Assembly: GCA_002840555.1 (NCBI GenBank)
Contig: PHBJ01000006.1
Span: forward strand, 100,040 to 164,039
DNA: 64,000 nucleotides
Reading direction: 5' to 3'
DNA from: Deltaproteobacteria bacterium HGW-Deltaproteobacteria-13
GTDB taxonomy: Bacteria > Desulfobacterota > Syntrophia > Syntrophales > Smithellaceae
Made by a program: the position numbers and the translations under genes. The notes below the pieces were generated by a model, which worked only from the letters and a program-made list of their open reading frames with translations, was not told the DNA's origin and did no database searches. The first letter of the stretch is position 1; each line of letters begins with the position of its first letter. Positions 36,647-48,096 of the stretch are shown piece by piece.

Positions 36647-37467
36647 TTGGAGGCCTCCTCAACAGTAATGTCCGGTGAAACAAGTTCCTGAAGCCTGTGC
36701 TGTACGAAATCCTTCAGGGTGATTTCCGATGCCTTGCAGGTTGAACAAGCGCCGCGCAAGGCTACAATCACCCGGTTGCCGATAATATCCAGGATTTCGA
36801 TATCGCCGCCATCGTGCTTCAATGATGGGCGAATTTCCCGTTCGATCGTTTCTTCGATCAGCTTTATTTTTTGAAGATTCGTGAGTTTCGGTTTGTCGCC
36901 GGTTTTCGGCTCCGTCTTGACCCGCTCCAGAATCTGGGCAATGGCGTCCTGGCAGTTGCCGCACCCGCCGCCGGCCTTGGTGTAATTGGTCACATCTTCC
37001 ACGGTGGACAGATTGTTTTCGCGGATGGCCCGCTCGATTTCTTTATCGGTCACGCCGAAGCATTCGCAAATAATCTTTGCCCCCGGCTCCAGTGAAGGAG
37101 CTCCCCGGTAATTTTCCACCGCCTTTTCCAGCGCCTGTTTGCCCATCACGGAACAATGCATTTTTTCATCGGGCAGGCCGCCCAGATATTGCGCGATATC
37201 CTGATTGGTCACTTTGAGCGCCTCATCCACCGTCATGCCTTTGATGATTTCCGTTAATGCCGAAGATGAAGCGATGGCGCTGGCGCAACCGAATGTTTTG
37301 AACTTGGCTTCTTTGATGCGCTTGTTTTCATCGAGTTTGAATGACAGCTTTAAGGCATCGCCGCAGGCCAGCGATCCGACCTCGGCCACACCGTCCGGAT
37401 TTTCAATCTCTCCTACATTGTGCGGATTGAGGAAATGCTCTTTAACCTTATCCGTGTATTCCCACAT
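36643..37467 (-). CDS. nifU: NifU-type Fe-S scaffold (IscU + 2Fe-2S + Nfu)
   Basis: A 274-residue, three-domain NifU. The IscU domain has C35, C61 and C105. The central BFD-like [2Fe-2S] domain has C134, C136, C169 and C172, the same pattern as Azotobacter NifU. The C-terminal Nfu domain has C241-x2-C244. It assembles and transfers Fe-S clusters. Anaerobes often use NifU for general Fe-S assembly, and no nif structural genes are seen here. AAGGAG lies seven bases before the ATG. Confidence 0.95.
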   Translation of the reverse strand: MWEYTDKVKEHFLNPHNVGEIENPDGVAEVGSLACGDALKLSFKLDENKRIKEAKFKTFGCASAIASSSALTEIIKGMTVDEALKVTNQDIAQYLGGLPDEKMHCSVMGKQALEKAVENYRGAPSLEPGAKIICECFGVTDKEIERAIRENNLSTVEDVTNYTKAGGGCGNCQDAIAQILERVKTEPKTGDKPKLTNLQKIKLIEETIEREIRPSLKHDGGDIEILDIIGNRVIVALRGACSTCKASEITLKDFVQHRLQELVSPDITVEEASK

Positions 37468-37572
37468 AAAAGCTCCTTAATTTGACCTGAAATTGACAGA
37501 CAAAATATTTCCTTTTAGTTTGATCATGAAAAAGTACCTTCTCTTTTGTTCAAGGTTACCGTAATCTTATCC

Positions 37573-38370
37573 TTATATCAAACGATTTTCCCCCGAATAG
37601 ACAAAACCGGATTTACCGCGCACATATCCCAGAAGCGTTACATTGTATTCCCGGGCCAGGTTAACCGCCGCCGCTGTTGGCGTTGATCTTGAAACGAGGA
37701 TGGGAACGCCCATCCGGATGACCTTTGTGATGATTTCCGAAGAAACCCTTCCGCTGACGAACATCATTCCGTCCCTTACAAGATTCATTTTATCGTTTCT
37801 AATGAGCACACCGGCTATTTTGTCAAAACAGTTGTGCCGTCCGATATCTTCATTAAAAACGGAAAATTGCTCATGGTAAAACAAAACGCTGTGGACTCCG
37901 CCTATCTCCTTGTATATTTCAGAGCGCCGCTCGAATTCCTTCATGGCTTGAAGAATGTTACTCAGTGAGAATTTATCCTGATCCGGAACCGGCAGGAATT
38001 TATCATGCTTAAGGGGATTGATGTACGTAAAGCATTTCCCGCAGCCTGAAGTGACGCTGCGCAGACTTTCACACTTATCAACTGATTTCCCGGGCGCAAG
38101 ATCAATCATGACGGCAAAAAGGCGTTCATTGTAATTAATCGCTGCGATGTCTTTAAATGTATCGATGACGCCTTCACTGTAGAGAAATCCGATGGCCAGC
38201 TCTTCCGTTAGCTGATTGAGGCAAAGCAGAGAAGCGTATTCCGTCCCGTTGATATAAATCTTCAAAGATATCTCGCCGATGACGTCTTTTTCGACATCCC
38301 GTAATTTGACCGCATCACCATCGGAAAATATTTCTTTGACTGTAAACGCACCGTACAATTTATCGTCCAT
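37573..38370 (-). CDS. fdhD: FdhD sulfurtransferase for formate dehydrogenase
   Basis: A 265-residue FdhD. The sulfur-carrying CxxC pair is C110 and C113 in SGCGKC. FdhD passes sulfur from IscS/NifS to the molybdenum or tungsten cofactor of formate dehydrogenase, a key enzyme in syntrophic metabolism. The ATG at 38370 is one base after the metW stop; a longer in-frame start inside metW was rejected. No formate dehydrogenase gene is in the window. Confidence 0.92.
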   Translation of the reverse strand: MDDKLYGAFTVKEIFSDGDAVKLRDVEKDVIGEISLKIYINGTEYASLLCLNQLTEELAIGFLYSEGVIDTFKDIAAINYNERLFAVMIDLAPGKSVDKCESLRSVTSGCGKCFTYINPLKHDKFLPVPDQDKFSLSNILQAMKEFERRSEIYKEIGGVHSVLFYHEQFSVFNEDIGRHNCFDKIAGVLIRNDKMNLVRDGMMFVSGRVSSEIITKVIRMGVPILVSRSTPTAAAVNLAREYNVTLLGYVRGKSGFVYSGENRLI

Positions 38371-38371
38371 G

Positions 38372-38974
38372 TCACCTGTCCTGTTTTGTGATGAGAAAAA
38401 TCGCATTCCTGGCCAGCAGGTTCGGAAAGAGATGCACAATTTTCTTTTCCCCTAAATAATGGTCTTCGATGATGCGGATTTTTTTTCCGGCGCAGAAATC
38501 CTTGAAATCCGTGATGCTCAAAAAACGAACGTTGGGAGTATCATACCATAAATAGGGCAGCGATTCCGTAATGGGCGACCTGCCCCTGAAAAACAGCATG
38601 ATCCGAGATTTGAAATAAGCAAAATTGGGGAATCCGACAATGACTTTCGTGCCGATACGCAGGGCATCCTGGATGACGCAATCGACTTTTTTCACTTCCT
38701 GCATACTCTGATTCAGAATGACATAATCAAAAGAATTATCCGGATATTCCCGCAAGCTGTTTTCAATATCATCCTGAAATACGCTCAACCCTTTTTTTAC
38801 ACACTCCTGAATGGCCTTGTCATTGAGCTCAATCCCCTGAGCCCGGATCTGTTTATCCCGGACAAGAGGATACAGGAGATCGCCTTCGCCGCACCCCAGG
38901 TCGAGAACATGGGAGCCCGGTTCGATGATCGAATAAATGATGCTGTAATCCAGACGAATATTTTCAGTCGCCAT
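38372..38974 (-). CDS. metW: MetW methyltransferase-like protein
   Basis: A 200-residue protein with the SAM-binding motif [12 protein letters not shown] and the MetW-typical segments [11 protein letters not shown] and NFAYFKSR. MetW works with MetX in homoserine acylation in several bacteria. GTGGGAAG precedes the ATG at 38974, inside the end of metX; an ATG eight codons earlier is an alternative. metX-metW is a conserved pair. Confidence 0.92.
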   Translation of the reverse strand: MATENIRLDYSIIYSIIEPGSHVLDLGCGEGDLLYPLVRDKQIRAQGIELNDKAIQECVKKGLSVFQDDIENSLREYPDNSFDYVILNQSMQEVKKVDCVIQDALRIGTKVIVGFPNFAYFKSRIMLFFRGRSPITESLPYLWYDTPNVRFLSITDFKDFCAGKKIRIIEDHYLGEKKIVHLFPNLLARNAIFLITKQDR

Positions 38975-40136
38975 AACTTCCCACCACCATGTAGCCATTA
39001 AAGGTTTTGTCCAAAAAATGCTTAATAAGAGTTGTCTGCTCTTCTATCTCCACCAGAAAAGCGTCATGGCCGTATGTGGAGGAAAGTTCGCAGTAGGTTG
39101 CATCCACGTGTCTCCTCTTCAGCAGACGGACAATATCCTGCGACTGGTAGGCCGGGTAGAGCCAGTCCGATTTAAAGGAAATGATCAGGAAACGCGTATC
39201 GATCGATTTTCCCGCCGGAATCAGCTTGCTCCCCGACAGATCGAAGTAGTCTATCGCTTTTGTGATATAGAGATAGGAATTGGCGTCGAAGCGCTTCACA
39301 AAGTTTGCTCCCCGGTAATGCAGGTAACCTTCCACTTCAAAATCGGGATCAAACCCGAAACTGAATTGATCTTTTTTCAGACGCCGGGAAAACTTCTTCT
39401 CCATCGATTGATCGCTCATGAAGGTGATATGGCCGATCATGCGCGCGACTGACAATCCCTTCTCGGGCTGTCCGTATTCGTAGTAGCTTCCCTCCCGCCA
39501 GGCCGGATCGGCCATGATGGACTGCCGGATCACTTCATTAAAGGCAATCTGCTGGGGAGAGTGCTTCAGCGTTGTTGCTATGGGGATAGCGGATCTCACG
39601 CGATCCGGATAAGAGGCTACCCATTGGAGAACCTGCATGCCTCCCATGGACCCGCCGGCGACGCATAACAGTTTGTCAATGCCTAAATGGTCAATGAGAT
39701 GCCGCTGGGCATGAACCATGTCGGCGACGGTGATAAAAGGAAAATCCAATGCATAGGGTTTTCCCGTTGCCGGATTTGTCGAAGAGGGTCCCGTGGAGCC
39801 TTTGCATCCGCCGATGACATTGGAACAGATGATGAAGTACTTGTTCGTATCAAAGGCTTTGCCCGGACCGATCATTTCATCCCACCAGCCTTTATCCTCG
39901 TCACCTTTATGTATCCCTGCCGCGTGGGCGTCACCGGAAAGGGCGTGCAGCGCCAGGATCGCATTCGATTTATCTTTGTTTAGCTTTCCGTATGTCTCAT
40001 AGGCAAGGGTGATCGGTCCCAGCGTTTCACCGCTTTCCAGTTTATGTTGCTTACCCTGCCTGGCGTAGGTGTAGTACTGTGTTTCCACAACACCGACGGA
40101 TGTATTATTTATTTTTTCAAGTTTTGTATTTTTCAT
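38964..40136 (-). CDS. metX: Homoserine O-acetyltransferase
   Basis: A 390-residue alpha/beta-hydrolase-fold enzyme. The nucleophile Ser is in [12 protein letters not shown], the catalytic His in YGHDAFLVE, and a CKGSTGPSS segment is family-typical. It acetylates (or succinylates) homoserine; the MetY encoded nearby would use O-acetylhomoserine, so acetylation is likely. It overlaps metW. The 136-bp gap to cysK is filled by a dispersed repeat. Confidence 0.93.
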   Translation of the reverse strand: MKNTKLEKINNTSVGVVETQYYTYARQGKQHKLESGETLGPITLAYETYGKLNKDKSNAILALHALSGDAHAAGIHKGDEDKGWWDEMIGPGKAFDTNKYFIICSNVIGGCKGSTGPSSTNPATGKPYALDFPFITVADMVHAQRHLIDHLGIDKLLCVAGGSMGGMQVLQWVASYPDRVRSAIPIATTLKHSPQQIAFNEVIRQSIMADPAWREGSYYEYGQPEKGLSVARMIGHITFMSDQSMEKKFSRRLKKDQFSFGFDPDFEVEGYLHYRGANFVKRFDANSYLYITKAIDYFDLSGSKLIPAGKSIDTRFLIISFKSDWLYPAYQSQDIVRLLKRRHVDATYCELSSTYGHDAFLVEIEEQTTLIKHFLDKTFNGYMVVGSYGD

Positions 40137-40192
40137 AGTTCAAATTAGATGCTAATAAAGCGTTTCAATTAATCGTCTATTCCTATTTTTTT

Positions 40193-40261
40193 GTCATGCC
40201 GGACTTGATCCGGCATCCAGTATTTTATTAGGAACTGGATTCCCGCCTGCGCGGGAATGAC
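40193..40261. repeat. GTCATGCCGG...CGGGAATGAC dispersed repeat pair
   Basis: GTCATGCCGG...CCGGCATCCAG is followed after 14 bp by CTGGATTCCCG...CGGGAATGAC, so the ends are inverted copies and each half is itself a hairpin. It lies between cysK and metX and resembles the elements near 48.8 kb and, as half copies, 0.84 kb. Confidence 0.8.
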
Positions 40262-40272
40262 ATCTTTATAAG

Positions 40273-41199
40273 TTATTTCTGAAACAGCCATGTCGACAAA
40301 TACCTCTCGCCGCTATCCGGCAAAATTGCCACGATCGTTTTGCCCATCGCTTCTTTTCTTTTGGCGATTTCCAGAGCCGCCCAGAGGGCCGCGCCGCTGG
40401 ATATCCCGACAAGAATGCCTTCCTCTTTCGCTATGCGCCTGGCCATCTCGCCGGCATTTTCATGGGCCACCTGAATGATCTCGTCAATAATTTTTCTATC
40501 CAATACATCGGGAACAAAACCCGCGCCGATTCCCTGAATCTTGTGGGGGCCGGGCTTGCCGCCGGACAGAACCGGTGAATCCGCCGGTTCAACGGCAATC
40601 ATCTTTACCGATGGATTTCTTTTTTTTAATACTTCACCGATGCCGGTGATCGTTCCGCCCGTGCCTATCCCCGCTACAACATAATCAACTTTTCCATCCG
40701 TGTCCCGCCAGATTTCCTCCGCTGTTGTCTTGCGGTGGATTTCAGGATTTGCGGGATTTTTAAACTGCTGGGGCATGAAACTGTTTTTATAGCTTGCCGC
40801 CAGTTCTTCCGCCTTTTCGATGGCTCCTTTCATCCCTTTTACTCCTTCTGTCAGAACCAGTTCTGCGCCCAAAATGGAGAGCAGCTGTCTTCTTTCCATG
40901 CTCATGGTTTCCGGCATCGTGAGGATAAGCTTATATCCTTTGGCGGCACAGACAAAGGCAAGGGCGATTCCCGTGTTGCCGCTTGTCGGCTCAATAATAA
41001 CCGTATCTTTTGTCAGAAGACCCGCTTTTCCCGCCGCCTCAATCATGGCGACGCCGATTCTGTCTTTTACACTGGAAAGAGGATTGAAGGATTCAAGCTT
41101 TACTAAAATCTCCGCATCCAATCCCTTGACCATTCTGTTGAGACGGACCAGCGGAGTTTTCCCCACTGTTTTGGTAATATCTGAAAATATGTTTGCCAT
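40273..41199 (-). CDS. cysK: Cysteine synthase A
   Basis: A 308-residue fold-type II PLP enzyme forming cysteine from O-acetylserine and sulfide. The PLP Lys is in NPLSSVKDR, the substrate-binding loop is [11 protein letters not shown], and the PLP-phosphate loop is [16 protein letters not shown] stands nine bases before the ATG at 41199; a longer in-frame start was rejected. It lies 19 nt after metY, so they share a transcript. Confidence 0.94.
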   Translation of the reverse strand: MANIFSDITKTVGKTPLVRLNRMVKGLDAEILVKLESFNPLSSVKDRIGVAMIEAAGKAGLLTKDTVIIEPTSGNTGIALAFVCAAKGYKLILTMPETMSMERRQLLSILGAELVLTEGVKGMKGAIEKAEELAASYKNSFMPQQFKNPANPEIHRKTTAEEIWRDTDGKVDYVVAGIGTGGTITGIGEVLKKRNPSVKMIAVEPADSPVLSGGKPGPHKIQGIGAGFVPDVLDRKIIDEIIQVAHENAGEMARRIAKEEGILVGISSGAALWAALEIAKRKEAMGKTIVAILPDSGERYLSTWLFQK

Positions 41200-41218
41200 A
41201 ATAATCTCCTTCTTAATT

Positions 41219-43449
<2,231 letters not shown>

Positions 43450-43484
43450 GTGTGACCTCTTTTATTCTTATTTCCGCGTCATCT

Positions 43485-43925
43485 TCAAATATTATGCATC
43501 ATCATCTTTTCCGCTTTTTCCTGATTCATCTTTACCAGCATATCCAGATTAATAGAATTCAGGGTCTCGGAAATTTTTCCTCCGATAATTGCCCAGATGT
43601 CATGGCTGGCACATATAGGAACCCTTGGACAAGTGGACGGGTTCCGGACACAGTCCACAAGGGAACAATCTCCTTCCAGCACATCCATAATCTCTTTCAT
43701 GGTGATCTGTGACGGGTCTTTCGCCAGTTTGTATCCTCCATGAGCTCCACGGATCGAGTTTACAAGACCTACCCTTCTAAGAGGTATTATAATCAGGCTT
43801 AAGTATTTTTCAGAAATATTTTCCCCTTTGGCAACATCTTTTAAAAACACCGGCCCTTTGCCATAATTAAAGGCCAGCGCTACCATCAGCCTGACGCCGT
43901 ATCTTGCTCTTGTGGAAAGTTTCAT
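43485..43925 (-). CDS. Rrf2/IscR-like transcriptional regulator
   Basis: A 146-residue Rrf2-family winged-helix regulator. The N-terminus MKLSTRARYGVRLMVALA and the recognition region EKYLSLIIIPLRRVGLVNSIRGAHGGY are typical. C92, C99, C105 and H108 closely follow the [2Fe-2S] ligands of E. coli IscR (C92, C98, C104, H107); C87 is extra. It could sense Fe-S or sulfur status. CymR-type cysteine regulators belong to the same family but usually lack these Cys. First gene of the nadA-metY-cysK group, with an inverted repeat over its promoter. Confidence 0.9.
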   Translation of the reverse strand: MKLSTRARYGVRLMVALAFNYGKGPVFLKDVAKGENISEKYLSLIIIPLRRVGLVNSIRGAHGGYKLAKDPSQITMKEIMDVLEGDCSLVDCVRNPSTCPRVPICASHDIWAIIGGKISETLNSINLDMLVKMNQEKAEKMMMHNI

Positions 43926-43945
43926 AATATCCTCTCAATGTAAAC

Positions 43946-43999
43946 ACTACTAATACTATCACTTTGGTAGTAATTAAATTATAAATGACTGATTGTCAA
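43946..43999 (-). promoter_or_regulatory. Promoter and candidate operator of the Rrf2 gene
   Basis: On the minus strand TTGACA (43994-43999), a 17-nt spacer and TAATTA (43971-43976) form a sigma-70 promoter. An inverted repeat, ACTAC (43946-43950) with GTAGT (43967-43971), covers the start region and could be the Rrf2 protein's own operator. The ATG is about 20 nt further on. Confidence 0.6.
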
Positions 44000-44173
44000 G
44001 AAAAAAACACCGGTTAATTTAAGGTATCGGTTTTTTTACATTTAAATCAAAAAAATGAATGATATTTGAGAGATATTAAGGATGTGTATTTATTAATGAT
44101 CAAAGTAAATTTATAAACGAAGCTCGACTTGCTGCAAATGGGACATTTCTTTTTAAAAAGATGCAATAAATGT

Positions 44174-44204
44174 AAAAAGGGAATTTAGTTGATCGCTAAA
44201 TTCC
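44174..44204 (-). terminator. Rho-independent terminator after secG-tRNA-Leu
   Basis: On the minus strand GGAATTTAG-loop-CTAAATTCC (9-bp perfect stem) is followed by CTTTTT. It lies 26 nt after the tRNA 3' end. The rest of the ~230 bp to the Rrf2 promoter is AT-rich with no gene seen. Confidence 0.8.
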
Positions 44205-44229
44205 ATTTTATAATAAATAATTTTAATTA

Positions 44230-44315
44230 TGGTGCCGAAGCCGGGACTTGAACCCGGACGGATTTTGTCCACCACCCCCTCAAGATGGCGTGTCTACCAA
44301 TTCCACCACTTCGGC
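44230..44315 (-). tRNA. tRNA-Leu (anticodon GAG)
   Basis: An 86-nt tRNA on the minus strand. The acceptor stem GCCGAAG pairs with CTTCGGC, followed by A and an encoded CCA. The anticodon stem CCATC/GGTGG encloses TTGAGGG (anticodon GAG, reading CTC/CTT). A long variable arm marks a class II tRNA, and GGTTCAAGTCC is the T-loop. It lies downstream of secG on the same strand, as leuU (also GAG) does in E. coli. Confidence 0.97.
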
Positions 44316-44412
44316 ATCAAAAATAAATTTAATATTTCTATCCGCGCAACCTGTTCCAATAATGTTATCTAGACTTTTTGCTCCGGTCGCGGTCTTGTTA
44401 AAAGAGCGTTTA

Positions 44413-44757
44413 TTACTTGGTTGCCGGTGCGGGAGGTAATGCCGGCAGTTTTGCTGCATCCGGGCTTGTCACAGGAAGCGTCTGCTGTGTAACAGGCGCT
44501 TTTTGCTGACCTATTAATGAAGTGCTTCTGTGGCTTGCCGTATAGGTAAGTGTCAGAGATGTGATCATAAAAAGTACAGCAATTCCTGCGGTCAGCTTTC
44601 CTAAAAACGTACCGGCTCCTGAAGATCCAAACACGGTTTGGCTTGAACCGCCGAATGCCGCACCCATATTGGCGCCCTTACCCGCCTGCAGGAGTACAAT
44701 CACAATCAAAACGAGCGATGCTAAAACATGTAAAATAACCAAAAATGTATAAAACAT
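44413..44757 (-). CDS. secG: Preprotein translocase subunit SecG
   Basis: A 114-residue SecG with two membrane helices (VILHVLASLVLIVIVLLQ and LTAGIAVLFMITSLTLTY) joined by the conserved loop AGKGANMGAAFGGSSQTVFGSSGAGTFL (cited as a landmark). The C-terminal ~35 residues are Pro/Ala/Thr-rich. It supports SecYE during protein export. It shares a transcript with tRNA-Leu. Confidence 0.95.
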   Translation of the reverse strand: MFYTFLVILHVLASLVLIVIVLLQAGKGANMGAAFGGSSQTVFGSSGAGTFLGKLTAGIAVLFMITSLTLTYTASHRSTSLIGQQKAPVTQQTLPVTSPDAAKLPALPPAPATK

Positions 44758-44797
44758 AAAATATTCTCTTATATAAATTTATTTTTAAAGCGGCTGG

Positions 44798-44826
44798 ACA
44801 ATACCAAAACGATATAAGCTAGTCAA
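44798..44826 (-). promoter_or_regulatory. Promoter of secG-tRNA-Leu
   Basis: On the minus strand TTGACT-N17-TATTGT lies about 40 nt before the secG ATG. Confidence 0.55.
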
Positions 44827-44843
44827 CTTTTTTCTTTCTGTAA

Positions 44844-45752
44844 TTATTTTATCGGTTTAAGTATTTCAACTCTGGTGTATCGACCTTGATTCAGCGCTAT
44901 TTTTCTGTGTCGTTCCAAATAGTCAAGATGTTTGCCGGCAAGCGCACGTTCATTGAATTCAAAGAACTCTTTTGGTTCCCTGGGCCTGCCGTAGATCAGC
45001 CAGGCGGATAAAATTTGCTCCAGAGTCTTTGGTTTATCTAAAAAATTCAGGATTCTCTCTTCGCGTTGATAGATCACATTTTCATAGTCGTTCCAGAGGC
45101 TGCCCGGATTTTTCTCAAAAAGTCCCGCGTTGTGTGATGCGATCCAACGGCGAGCCGGTATATTTTTAAGCCTGTGGATGGATTCAATAGTTTGTTCGAT
45201 GCTCGAATAAACATCGCCATACCAGGGACCGAACGAAGTTAAATCATAGTCTCCAAGAAACAGAATTTCTTCATCAGGAAAGAAAAAAGAAAGATGTCCC
45301 GGCGTGTGTCCCGGTGTGGGAATCACCTGAACCCTGAGGGAACCAAGATCAATGACTTCGTCGTCTTGAAGAAACCATGCTGTGTTTTGCGGCTGATAGT
45401 TGAAATTATTCAGCATGACATTTTTCCAGAGTTCACGAAGCTGCTCTTCTTTAATGCCGTACCAGTCCAGAAAAATCTCCAGATCCGTCAGCGGCAAAAA
45501 ATCTCTTTCGGCAATTCTCAGCGTGCCCTTGTCAAAAAGATTTAAAAAACCCATATGATCTTCATGCCAGTGCGACAACCAGACCTGATCAACTTTTTTC
45601 TTTTCCTTCAGTTCGGTCAGTTGCTGCAAACCGCAGGACGGATCAATGACGACGCATGTATTGTCGCCTTCCAGATAAACGGAGTGACTAAAGGGATATT
45701 TCCCCCCGTTATCTCCTCTGATGAAACGAATTTTGCCCAACTGAATATCCAT
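44844..45752 (-). CDS. Metallo-beta-lactamase-fold hydrolase
   Basis: A 302-residue MBL-fold protein with the metal-binding HWHEDH (H61, H63, D65, H66), a further His in TPGHTPGHLSF and Asp in LFLGDYDLTSFG. The C-terminal ~80 residues form an extra helical part. It may hydrolyse a thioester or another small ester; the substrate is unknown. It lies 11 nt after the cation transporter gene on the same strand, but a functional tie is not evident. Confidence 0.8.
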   Translation of the reverse strand: MDIQLGKIRFIRGDNGGKYPFSHSVYLEGDNTCVVIDPSCGLQQLTELKEKKKVDQVWLSHWHEDHMGFLNLFDKGTLRIAERDFLPLTDLEIFLDWYGIKEEQLRELWKNVMLNNFNYQPQNTAWFLQDDEVIDLGSLRVQVIPTPGHTPGHLSFFFPDEEILFLGDYDLTSFGPWYGDVYSSIEQTIESIHRLKNIPARRWIASHNAGLFEKNPGSLWNDYENVIYQREERILNFLDKPKTLEQILSAWLIYGRPREPKEFFEFNERALAGKHLDYLERHRKIALNQGRYTRVEILKPIK

Positions 45753-45762
45753 GATTAATTTA

Positions 45763-46557
45763 TTATCCTATTTTTAGTATCCGTATCGCACCTCGGATAA
45801 CTACGATAAAAACAATGGTTCCTATGATTAAATCGGGTTTATTAGAATTTAATAAGTTAACTAGGAAACCCGCTGCAATGACTCCCAAATTGATAATGAC
45901 GTCATTTGAAGTGAAAATCAAACTTGCTTTCATGTGAGCTTCTTCTTTCCCTTTTGTCTTTTGAAGCAAATACAAACAAATACTGTTTGCAATGAGCGCT
46001 AAAACAGAAACAATAATCATTATTGAAAAGTTCGGTAGTTTTTCTACTCCGAAAAATCGTCTTAAGACTTCCGTAATGCCGATAACGGCAAGCGTTATTT
46101 GAAAGTAACCGGCAAGTTTTGCTATTTTGGTTTTTAAAACTATTGTTCCGCCGACTGCAAACAGGCTTATTCCATAAACAAATGAGTCCGCAAGCATATC
46201 TAAACTATCGGCGACCAACCCCATTGATTTTGAGATCAATCCTGTCGCTATTTCAATTAGAAAAAACGCGAAGTTTATGGCAAGAACAGTCCATAGCAAC
46301 TTCTTTTGGATAGTATCTTTTCGAAGGTCTGGTTGGTCAGTACGTTCAGAGGATATCTTTTGCCCTCCTAATTTTAGTTCAAGCACACTCTTTTCAATTT
46401 GTTCAATATGTCCGTCGTGATAGACTGTCAGTGTCCGATTGGGAATGTCAAAATCAAGCTTTTCAATGCCGGGAATTCCATTTAATTTCAATCGAATTAA
46501 GTTTTCTTCTGAAGGACAATCCATTTGTGTAATTTTAAATATCGTTTTTTCCATCAT
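45763..46557 (-). CDS. Cation diffusion facilitator-like transporter with HMA-like N-terminus
   Basis: A 264-residue inner-membrane protein. Residues ~1-65 resemble a heavy-metal-associated domain, but only one Cys is present (QMDCPSEEN), so metal binding there is doubtful. Residues ~85-264 have about five to six membrane helices with the CDF metal-site patterns SMGLVADSLDMLADS and FTSNDVIINLGV. It probably exports Zn2+ or a similar cation. The usual cytoplasmic C-terminal CDF domain is absent. Two consecutive ATGs are possible starts. Confidence 0.75.
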   Translation of the reverse strand: MMEKTIFKITQMDCPSEENLIRLKLNGIPGIEKLDFDIPNRTLTVYHDGHIEQIEKSVLELKLGGQKISSERTDQPDLRKDTIQKKLLWTVLAINFAFFLIEIATGLISKSMGLVADSLDMLADSFVYGISLFAVGGTIVLKTKIAKLAGYFQITLAVIGITEVLRRFFGVEKLPNFSIMIIVSVLALIANSICLYLLQKTKGKEEAHMKASLIFTSNDVIINLGVIAAGFLVNLLNSNKPDLIIGTIVFIVVIRGAIRILKIG

Positions 46558-46611
46558 TATCTTTCTTTATGTTTCTGATGTATTGATCATTTTACGCTAT
46601 AATTATCGGCC

Positions 46612-46634
46612 GGTTCAATCTGCAAGATTGAACC
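46612..46634. terminator. Strong hairpin upstream of the cation transporter gene
   Basis: GGTTCAATCT and AGATTGAACC form a perfect 10-bp stem with a 3-nt loop. No T-run follows on either strand. It could end transcripts of the orphan membrane genes or form a leader structure for the transporter. No gene is seen in 46558-46796. Confidence 0.4.
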
Positions 46635-46747
46635 AGCCAACAAAACATGGTGCCTTTAATGGGTGATCCCTTTACTGCAGTGATTTCTGCTTGTTGAGCA
46701 AAAACTAGTATTGTGTCCGCGGATTTCCATATTTCTTCCTATATCGC

Positions 46748-46795
46748 ATGACGAAAAGCTAAACTGGAGGCGCATAGATCTATCAGCTTGATGCC
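46748..46795 (-). repeat. Degenerate attC-like stretch after the 148-aa gene
   Basis: On the minus strand AAGC...CTATGCG...AGCTTTTCGTCATGC follows the stop of the 148-residue gene. Its layout resembles the element near 47.3 kb (AAGCC...CTATGCG...GGCTT...GCGTTATGC). The end pairing is poor, so this is weak. Confidence 0.25.
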
Positions 46796-46796
46796 A

Positions 46797-47243
46797 TTAG
46801 GCATTATTGATTTCACGTCCTTCGTTACTTCGTTGGCTGAAAACCAAGTAGCAGGCACAAACACCGAGTGAGATATTATATAAGATACCGTGAATATTTG
46901 CCAAAGAAGCTCGCAAAACCATGACAAGGTTTATTAGCGCTAAAAGAACGAGCATTCCGCAGACGAGCTGTACGGTTTGATTTTTGTACGATGGAGCCAC
47001 AAAACTGGCGGCCTTTGTCGTACCTTCGACCGCAATTGCTCCGATAAAGACTGTTACTATAGGATGGATAATCCAGTCCCAGAAGAAATGGCTTGTGATT
47101 TCATAGGTGCCAGGAGTATCTGCTATGACCATGTTCTGAATAAAAGGTATAGCGATGACAGTTGGGACTCCCCATGCAAAAAGATACGCCACTACGAGAG
47201 TGGGCAATAGAGCAAACCAACGTAAGCAAGTCAAGATATTCAT
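46797..47243 (-). CDS. Small polytopic membrane protein, unknown
   Basis: A 148-residue protein with about four membrane helices (near residues 8-30, 52-72, 88-108 and 115-135) and a loop rich in Asn/Gln and Ser. I do not recognise a family. Its codon use and AT-rich composition differ from the flanking metabolic genes. It sits between attC-like repeats, so it may be a former gene cassette. GGAGA lies upstream of its ATG. Confidence 0.65.
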   Translation of the reverse strand: MNILTCLRWFALLPTLVVAYLFAWGVPTVIAIPFIQNMVIADTPGTYEITSHFFWDWIIHPIVTVFIGAIAVEGTTKAASFVAPSYKNQTVQLVCGMLVLLALINLVMVLRASLANIHGILYNISLGVCACYLVFSQRSNEGREINNA

Positions 47244-47282
47244 TCTCTGAAGTCTCCTTTATCGAGTATGTTAATATATTGC

Positions 47283-47325
47283 ATAACGCAGAGCTAAGCC
47301 TGAATCGCATAGAGGCTTGTTATGT
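47283..47325 (-). repeat. attC-like imperfect palindrome between two orphan genes
   Basis: On the minus strand the element runs CATAACAAGCC...GGCTT...GCGTTATG: outer arms CATAAC/GTTATG and inner arms AAGCC/GGCTT. It starts 3 nt after the stop of the 170-residue gene, where a cassette recombination site would be. At 43 bp, with uneven spacers, it is shorter than normal attC sites. Confidence 0.4.
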
Positions 47326-47328
47326 GAA

Positions 47329-47841
47329 TTAACTTCGGGCGAACCATTCTAATTTCTCCTGCACCTCAGGTTGCACCTCATCATAAATACACTTGTATTT
47401 TATTGTAAGCGTAGTATTTGCTAGTGATTCACGAATTGCTTTACGTATATCATCCTGGTCTGGAGTAAAGCTTGCCTTAATTAAAATGAATTCATTCTGT
47501 GGAGCCAAGACACGCCCTTCAATATCATCAGTAAATGTGTCCCAAGTTATCAGTGCGCCTAAGCCATCAAAAGAATCAACTAGTCTTTTAAATGAGCACT
47601 TTTCTTTACTCACATTAAACTCTTCAATTATTAGTGGGCCTAAACCGTAATTCTTAACCTTTACAAATATCTGATTCTCGTAATCCCCTTTGGAGAAATG
47701 AGCAATTGGCTTAACTGAAAGTTTGTTGTGCTCTCTTTGTGTGTTTAGAGCTTTAACCGCTACAAAAAGCGATATCAACGATATGACTACCGTAGACAAT
47801 GCAATTATTGCCCCCGAGTTATTTGCTATCCATTCCATCAT
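47329..47841 (-). CDS. Single-pass membrane protein, unknown
   Basis: A 170-residue protein with one N-terminal membrane helix (residues ~10-30, IIALSTVVISLISLFVAV) and a ~130-residue soluble part. The VKNYGLGPLIIEEFNV segment is seen in many uncharacterised single-pass proteins often found near phage or cassette regions. The function is unknown. The gap to nth (47842-48096) holds GC-rich inverted segments around CAGCC...GGCTGT but no gene. Confidence 0.7.
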   Translation of the reverse strand: MMEWIANNSGAIIALSTVVISLISLFVAVKALNTQREHNKLSVKPIAHFSKGDYENQIFVKVKNYGLGPLIIEEFNVSKEKCSFKRLVDSFDGLGALITWDTFTDDIEGRVLAPQNEFILIKASFTPDQDDIRKAIRESLANTTLTIKYKCIYDEVQPEVQEKLEWFARS

Positions 47842-48096
47842 TTCGGACTCATCTTTTCACATAACAGCCAGTTGAACGAAATGCCAGCGGGCTGTCAAGC
47901 TTGCATGACAAGGCCGAAGGGATTTGCGCTCGAACAAATCGGGCGAGTGCGGCCGTACAATTAATATACCCACCGGGCTTTTTCCGATTATTTTGTTATC
48001 AACCTAGACTATCCATTTAAGAATAAAAAGTAAAATTATTCTTTAAAATCATCTTTAATTAAACTTTTACTTGCTTGACGCTCTGTTCGGGGAAAA

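Noticed and set aside
35465..37467. A nitrogen-fixation locus, suggested by nifU and nifS
   Set aside because: No nifH, nifD, nifK or other nif genes are present; the setting is sulfur metabolism, so general Fe-S assembly is more likely.
46740..47935. A functional integron
   Set aside because: No integrase gene, no promoter Pc or attI, and the palindromes are shorter and less regular than working attC sites; kept only as a possible remnant.
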